Source of the DNA: Sphingobacteriales bacterium
Lineage (GTDB): Bacteria; Bacteroidota; Bacteroidia; Chitinophagales; CAIOSU01
Length of the DNA: 64,000 bases
Direction: 5' to 3'
Assembly (NCBI GenBank): GCA_027483645.1
Contig: JAIXUD010000010.1
Coordinates: forward strand, 64,001 to 128,000
Part shown: one piece after another, positions 60,601 to 64,000 of the stretch
Layout of the letters: each line of letters starts with the position of its first letter
How positions within the stretch are numbered: the stretch's first letter is position 1
Notes under the pieces: generated by a model
Told to the model about the DNA's origin: nothing
The model's input: the letters and a program-made list of their open reading frames with translations, nothing else
Database searches by the model: none
Position numbers and translations under genes: made by a program

Positions 60601-61061
60601 GGTTGAGTTTCTTTGCCAATAATGATGGCAATGGTGCAGTGCGTTTTCGCAAATATCCAGGCACAGCTATCTTCAAGAGTTTTGAGGCTGATTTTGGTGA
60701 AAAGTTTGAGCACCAGTTTATGGTAGGCTACCCAGCAGGCCAGTTCCCGCTGAAGGATGCCTGTACCGCCCCCGTTCGCGATACCACATCAGTGGGGCTT
60801 TTGGTTGCTCCGCAACCTTACGTTACCATGTACCCAAATCCTACACAGGGCAAAGTATTGCTCAGGGGTTTGTTTTATGAACCTACTGATTTAGTAGTGG
60901 AGGTTTACAACATTGTGGGTACCAGAATTGTTAGACAATATGAGAATGGTGTAACACAGCTTGATGTGCCAGTGGATATATCAAACCAACCTGCTGGTAC
61001 TTATATAGTAGTGGTGCGTGGCGCTGGTTCTAGTTTTGTGCATAAGCTATTGAAGGAATAG
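57618..61061 (+). CDS. Secreted PNGase F-like protein with LamG insertion and T9SS type A sorting domain
   Basis: 1147 aa. Signal peptide MRFFKFLLLLVSAQTMMAQ. The N-terminal PNGase F-like segment has FQFPPATNRYQKILMLYTLKC and CGEWDY (68-73). Residues ~278-465 (YVLDFEGADYIEVPASVFN to LRLYYKFDEGNGY) are a LamG/concanavalin-like carbohydrate-binding module placed inside it. The second PNGase F-type segment follows: GYVPVYPQGGTWLIDRAGWCPGEPV, NCAEFCPKVHQV. A type A sorting domain (YPNPTQGKVLL to FVHKLLKE) ends it. PNGase F removes N-glycans from glycoproteins; activity here is inferred. Confidence 0.88.
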   Translation: MRFFKFLLLLVSAQTMMAQSPGDTTVVQAFTFGSPQDYWFQFPPATNRYQKILMLYTLKCNPNQSPACGEWDYTTHSFLYDHLGIYDSTLQQQPSFTVDGTSPDTFPYLTTPSYKYIPRVETRIVYTDTLALTASTVGVGATNTNLALHSADSDGEAYYLWRASELTSAGLVAGEITGLRLNVGIAGSFLNKLRVDFAPMIADTLTANSVLPTAFTKVYQFSQALPSGWVSLAFATPFIWDGTSNVLVRFSFDNAASGTDYTLAADNAVFACAKNGTGDYVLDFEGADYIEVPASVFNTVDSQITISFWQYGDPLLQPQNNILFEGLDNNGLRVLNAHLPWSDGKVYWDAGNVGTLLDRGSKSASPALYEQGWSHWAFVKDARTGNMRIYLNGTLWLNLTGKYAAMTNISKFRIGSGANGGNHYDGWMNEFQIWDTALDVATIKSWMNKDVDATHPYYQNLRLYYKFDEGNGYVATDASPHAHNGNQWGAPQYTTLFDNIGIRNHQYADVRPQVVFEQGQFVQDTITTVVVDTIVNAPLTIQYFNNATNPTVATDSFYYWAPYYADYVYDANGVAIDSTLVAGTDTLFKANLPYYRKFEVVEQYEIGRFITPYGINLDLGPGFTWTYDVTDYRPLLADSVHLAAGNWQELLDVKFLFIHGTPPRDVIKVENVWKGEYYLSNMDQTLLPKTVTLEPAAKSFRLKTRASGHLWDNATNCAEFCPKVHQVYANGSQVSSWQNWTDCGYVPVYPQGGTWLIDRAGWCPGEPVDEYAHELTPFIPQGSTDAELLYTVETDQYGLNILHVQLVSYGDINFQRDVELTGIVTPTITDEHSRYNPVCNYPVVRIRNLGAQTLTQADFAYGVDGGADCYYTWTGSLGFMEEVEVTLPTFDWNGLDLNNPRFHVTVDYPNGRSDQNPYNNSASTAFEMVPVYDSIFIMITRTNNAGNETSYEFTDENDSIVFAKSNFANNVTTNDTLRFVPGCYKLTFRDSGEDGLSFFANNDGNGAVRFRKYPGTAIFKSFEADFGEKFEHQFMVGYPAGQFPLKDACTAPVRDTTSVGLLVAPQPYVTMYPNPTQGKVLLRGLFYEPTDLVVEVYNIVGTRIVRQYENGVTQLDVPVDISNQPAGTYIVVVRGAGSSFVHKLLKE

Positions 61062-61104
61062 GGATAGATTTGTAATTTAATTTCTTATACAGCCGTTGAG
61101 AATG

Positions 61105-61112
61105 TATCTTTG
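61105..61112 (+). promoter_or_regulatory. Putative -7 box of the BNR-propeller gene
   Basis: TATCTTTG (TAnnTTTG) 75 bp upstream of the ATG at 61187; no -33 TTTG at the usual spacing. Confidence 0.35.
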
Positions 61113-61186
61113 TTAATTCGGGATTAATTCAACGACTTCGAAATAAGGCTAAATATTTTAAAAAGATACTTAACAACCTACCAGTA

Positions 61187-63976
61187 ATGATTAGAAAGGC
61201 TTACTTGCCAGCCAGCGGAATGATGGCTATACTCTCGCTCGCTCTTATTTTCAATGCTTGCTCTCAGCAGCAGCCAGAGGCACAACAGCACTCTGCTGCC
61301 ATGTATAAAGAGCAGTTTAAGGATACCAAACGCATCAAGAAACGTGATGAGAAAGGCATTAAATATGCTAGCCGTTGGATGCAAGAGATGCGTATAAACC
61401 AAGTTACAGGTGTAGTAGATGTGAACGATGTTTACCGTGCCCGCCAGCAAGCCTTGCAAATGCGCGGTGCCAATGGCGCTAGCAAGCAAGGGCTGCTTAA
61501 CTTGGAGTGGGAAAGCTTAGGTCCTGATAATGTTGGTGGCCGTACCCGCGGTTTTATGATTGACCGAAACAATACCCAACGTTTACTTACCGGTGGCGTA
61601 ACTGGTGGCTTGTTTGTATCAAATGATGGTGGTTTGAATTGGACCGAGCACCCTGATAATGCTAGTTTTCTTTCTACCTCAATCAGCAGCATTGTGCAGG
61701 CCCAAAATGGGGATATATATGTAGGCACAGGAGAGACATTTGTATTTACCCAGCAAAATAACTTTGGGCATATTGGCGGTGGTGTTTACAAATCGGTTGA
61801 TAATGGTGCAACATTCCAACTGTTGCCATCTACACAACCTGCACCTAACAATGTTAACGATGATTGGGCATATGTAAGCGAATTGGAAGTAGACCCTTTT
61901 AGTGCAAATCGAGTTTACGCTGCTACTAACGGTGGATTGAAGTATACCACTGATGGTGGTGTTACTTGGCTTCCAGCAGCTGGCATAGCTCCAGCCGATG
62001 CTAACGGGGAAAGCAGGGATGTTAAGGTAAACTCCAATGGTGTAGTGTTCGCAGAAATTAACAGGAAATACTATCGTTCTGACAATGGTATTGATTATAC
62101 CCTTATTGGTGGTGGCACTAGTGGTTTCCCTACTACCAATGTAAAGCGTACAGAGTTTGCTGTATCTCCTCAAGATGCCAGCTACGTATATGCAGCAATA
62201 TGTAATAATGCTGACGGCCTACGTGGTATTTATCGCTCTATTGATGCCGGGCTAACATGGAAAGCGTATAGCCAAGAGAACTCGACGGTATTTAATCCAT
62301 TAGGTTCGCAAGGTGAGTATGATTTGGCTTTTGGTATAAACCCAACTAACAAAGATGAAGTAGTTATCGGTGGTCAGTTAGAACTGTGGAAAGGCGGATT
62401 GGATGTTGGCTGGAATTTGATAGCTTATTGGGCACCTGAAAGCCCAACAAATCCATATTATGTGCACGCCGATATGCACGCCATACAATTTGACCCAACC
62501 AATTCCGACATCATGTATGTATGCTCTGATGGTGGCATAAGTAAATCATTGAATGCCAATAACCAATTTCCAACATTTACCCCACGCAATAAAAACTATG
62601 TTACCACTCAATTTTATCACATGGCGGCTAGCCCAAGTGGTGAGGTAATAGCTGGAGCTCAGGATAACGGTACTGTGTACATCAATTACAAAGGAAACAC
62701 AGTTTTCACTGGCCTCGATGTAAATGGTGGTGATGGCGGTTATTGTGCAATTTCGAGCTTGAATCCTGACATCCTTTTCTCTGAATCACAGTTTGGCAAC
62801 CTGGAGCGCTCCTTGAACCGTGGTACAAGTTTTGGCGGTGTTTGGGATGCCTTTGCAACCGCGTTGGGTGCAGGTACCGAAGGTTTCTCCCAGTTTATCT
62901 CTCCTTATGATCTTTGGGAAGAGCAAACTCAGGTGGTAGATAGTATCATATTCAACCTTACTACTCTTGAAAATGATACGTTTTTCTCTATCAAAAACAA
63001 AGGATACCTCGTGTTCGGTGCTGGTGGTCGTATTCTGTTTACACCCGATGCCTTAGAGTCTGGCGGTATTTACTGGTATACGGCAACCCTTAGCGGCACA
63101 GTGAGCGCGGTTTCTCCAGCGCCAAATGGCGATTTTTATGTGGGCACTACTGGTGGAAATTTATATCTTGTTTCAGGTCTAAAATCAGCAAATTACAATC
63201 GTTCAAATAATACTGTTACTGGAGTAAATCTAAGGTTGCTAAGAGGGTCAAATACCTGGACGGGTACATCTTCACGCTATATCACCTCTATCGGGGTTGA
63301 CCCGCGCAACTCTGCGCACGTGGTGGTTACTTTTGGAGGATATGGCAACCAAACTAACGTTTTTGAAAGCCAAGATGCAGTTGCAAATACACCAGTGTTT
63401 ACGAGCATACAAGGCGACTTACCAAACATGCCTGTTTATGGTGCGGTTATTGATCAATACAACCCCACCAATATTATACTAGGTACCGACTTCGGCCTAT
63501 GGTCTACCATTGGCGGGGGCACTTGGAGCCAAGAGTTGAACGGGCTGTACAATACGCCAATATATAGCGTAATACAAAGGAATCTTTATAACGAAGATTG
63601 CGCCGTGATTTATGCTGCTACTTATGGTCGCGGTATGTTCCGCAGTACTACCCTTACAAGCCTCAACAATTCTAGTTGCAACTTGGCCGCTGGTATTATA
63701 GAAAACAAGCCAGTGACGCTTAATAAGGTTAACCTATATCCTAACCCAGTAAGCGATCAATTGTACTTGGATATGTACTTGGCAAAATCGGGCAAGGTTA
63801 CCGTTCGAATTATTGATTTGCTGGGCCGCGAAGTACTGAAACAAGGCTATGGCAACCAATCAGCTGGCAATATTAAGTTGACAACCAACGTAAATGCATT
63901 GCAAACTGGTGTTTACGTAGTAGCAATCGAAACGGCTTTGGGTATCGATACTAGGCAAATAGTTGTTTCCAAGTAA
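61187..63976 (+). CDS. Secreted BNR/sialidase-type beta-propeller protein with T9SS type A sorting domain
   Basis: 929 aa. N-terminus MIRKAYLPASGMMAILSLAL with a possible lipobox FNAC (Cys25). The body has repeated propeller blades with S/D-x-D-G-G-x-x-W motifs such as VSNDGGLNWTE, KSVDNGATFQ, TTDGGVTWLP, SIDAGLTWKA, typical of BNR/VPS10-like folds, and no clear catalytic sialidase triad. A type A sorting domain (LYPNPVSDQLYL to DTRQIVVSK) ends the protein. Having both a lipobox and a T9SS tail is unusual. Probably a surface adhesin or glycan-binding protein; no enzyme activity assured. Confidence 0.87.
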   Translation: MIRKAYLPASGMMAILSLALIFNACSQQQPEAQQHSAAMYKEQFKDTKRIKKRDEKGIKYASRWMQEMRINQVTGVVDVNDVYRARQQALQMRGANGASKQGLLNLEWESLGPDNVGGRTRGFMIDRNNTQRLLTGGVTGGLFVSNDGGLNWTEHPDNASFLSTSISSIVQAQNGDIYVGTGETFVFTQQNNFGHIGGGVYKSVDNGATFQLLPSTQPAPNNVNDDWAYVSELEVDPFSANRVYAATNGGLKYTTDGGVTWLPAAGIAPADANGESRDVKVNSNGVVFAEINRKYYRSDNGIDYTLIGGGTSGFPTTNVKRTEFAVSPQDASYVYAAICNNADGLRGIYRSIDAGLTWKAYSQENSTVFNPLGSQGEYDLAFGINPTNKDEVVIGGQLELWKGGLDVGWNLIAYWAPESPTNPYYVHADMHAIQFDPTNSDIMYVCSDGGISKSLNANNQFPTFTPRNKNYVTTQFYHMAASPSGEVIAGAQDNGTVYINYKGNTVFTGLDVNGGDGGYCAISSLNPDILFSESQFGNLERSLNRGTSFGGVWDAFATALGAGTEGFSQFISPYDLWEEQTQVVDSIIFNLTTLENDTFFSIKNKGYLVFGAGGRILFTPDALESGGIYWYTATLSGTVSAVSPAPNGDFYVGTTGGNLYLVSGLKSANYNRSNNTVTGVNLRLLRGSNTWTGTSSRYITSIGVDPRNSAHVVVTFGGYGNQTNVFESQDAVANTPVFTSIQGDLPNMPVYGAVIDQYNPTNIILGTDFGLWSTIGGGTWSQELNGLYNTPIYSVIQRNLYNEDCAVIYAATYGRGMFRSTTLTSLNNSSCNLAAGIIENKPVTLNKVNLYPNPVSDQLYLDMYLAKSGKVTVRIIDLLGREVLKQGYGNQSAGNIKLTTNVNALQTGVYVVAIETALGIDTRQIVVSK

Positions 63977-64000
63977 GAGATGTGAAATATGGGATATGAA

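Noticed and set aside
61679-62173. 164-codon minus-strand open frame
   Set aside because: Antisense to the propeller gene and without start context or protein motif.

Overview
This 64 kb window is a chromosomal segment of a member of the phylum Bacteroidota, probably a free-living Chitinophagales/Sphingobacteriia-like lineage. The evidence is seven secreted proteins with type IX secretion system (T9SS) type A C-terminal sorting domains, a giant PKD protein with a gliding-motility type C-terminus, two PorP/SprF outer-membrane proteins, TonB receptors with carboxypeptidase-like N-terminal domains, a CCDC81-type HU/SPOR protein, and several upstream TAnnTTTG boxes, the -7 motif of the Bacteroidetes primary sigma factor. 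I see no tRNA, rRNA, CRISPR array, prophage or insertion sequence.

Layout. 1-6.6 kb: end of a Maf pyrophosphatase, two methyltransferases, a DUF4442 hotdog protein, a T9SS esterase, a serine beta-lactamase-like hydrolase and a diadenylate cyclase (CdaA). 6.7-9.6 kb: two-gene operon of a neutral ceramidase-like enzyme and a D-threonine-aldolase-like PLP enzyme. 10-15.1 kb: two paralogous TonB receptors. 15.5-18.3 kb: three tandem paralogous T9SS-secreted proteins. 18.4-21.3 kb: Mpo1-like protein, DUF1571/LysM protein, ArfB, a small secreted protein, an orphan PAS protein. 21.4-29.3 kb: PorP/SprF, an 1840-residue PKD/CHU_C adhesin-like protein, and a second PorP/SprF. 29.8-37.2 kb (minus): HU/SPOR protein, a T9SS protein, GNAT, Na+/solute symporter with a 38-residue overlapping companion, LMW-PTP-like protein, PIG-L deacetylase. 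37.5-41.6 kb: beta/gamma-crystallin-like protein, then the ftsX-DUF3098-uppP-truB-ribF operon. 41.8-47.7 kb: LRR protein, DUF1684, an unknown protein, and an overlapping LptF/G-PAP2-ArnT-like operon for the envelope. 47.8-50.5 kb: a small unknown ORF, rplS, trmD, rocD. 51.3-54.9 kb: an animal-type glutaminase and a CocE/NonD hydrolase. 55.2-57.5 kb: aroB-aroA overlapping pair. 57.6-64 kb: a PNGase F-like T9SS protein with a LamG insertion and a T9SS BNR-propeller protein.

The main unexplained signals are: (1) a bacterial glutaminase with the whole domain plan and near-residue-level similarity of animal GLS; (2) several intergenic degenerate tandem repeats that have different sequences but the same 7-bp period, sit next to start or stop codons, and often occur as inverted pairs, one with perfect 24-bp arms; (3) a family of ~80-bp imperfect hairpin elements and separate REP/BIME-like palindrome clusters; (4) a leaderless ceramidase translationally coupled to a PLP aldolase-like enzyme; (5) tandem secreted paralogues whose 3' ends look homogenised by gene conversion. 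All calls come from reading the sequence; no database search was run.
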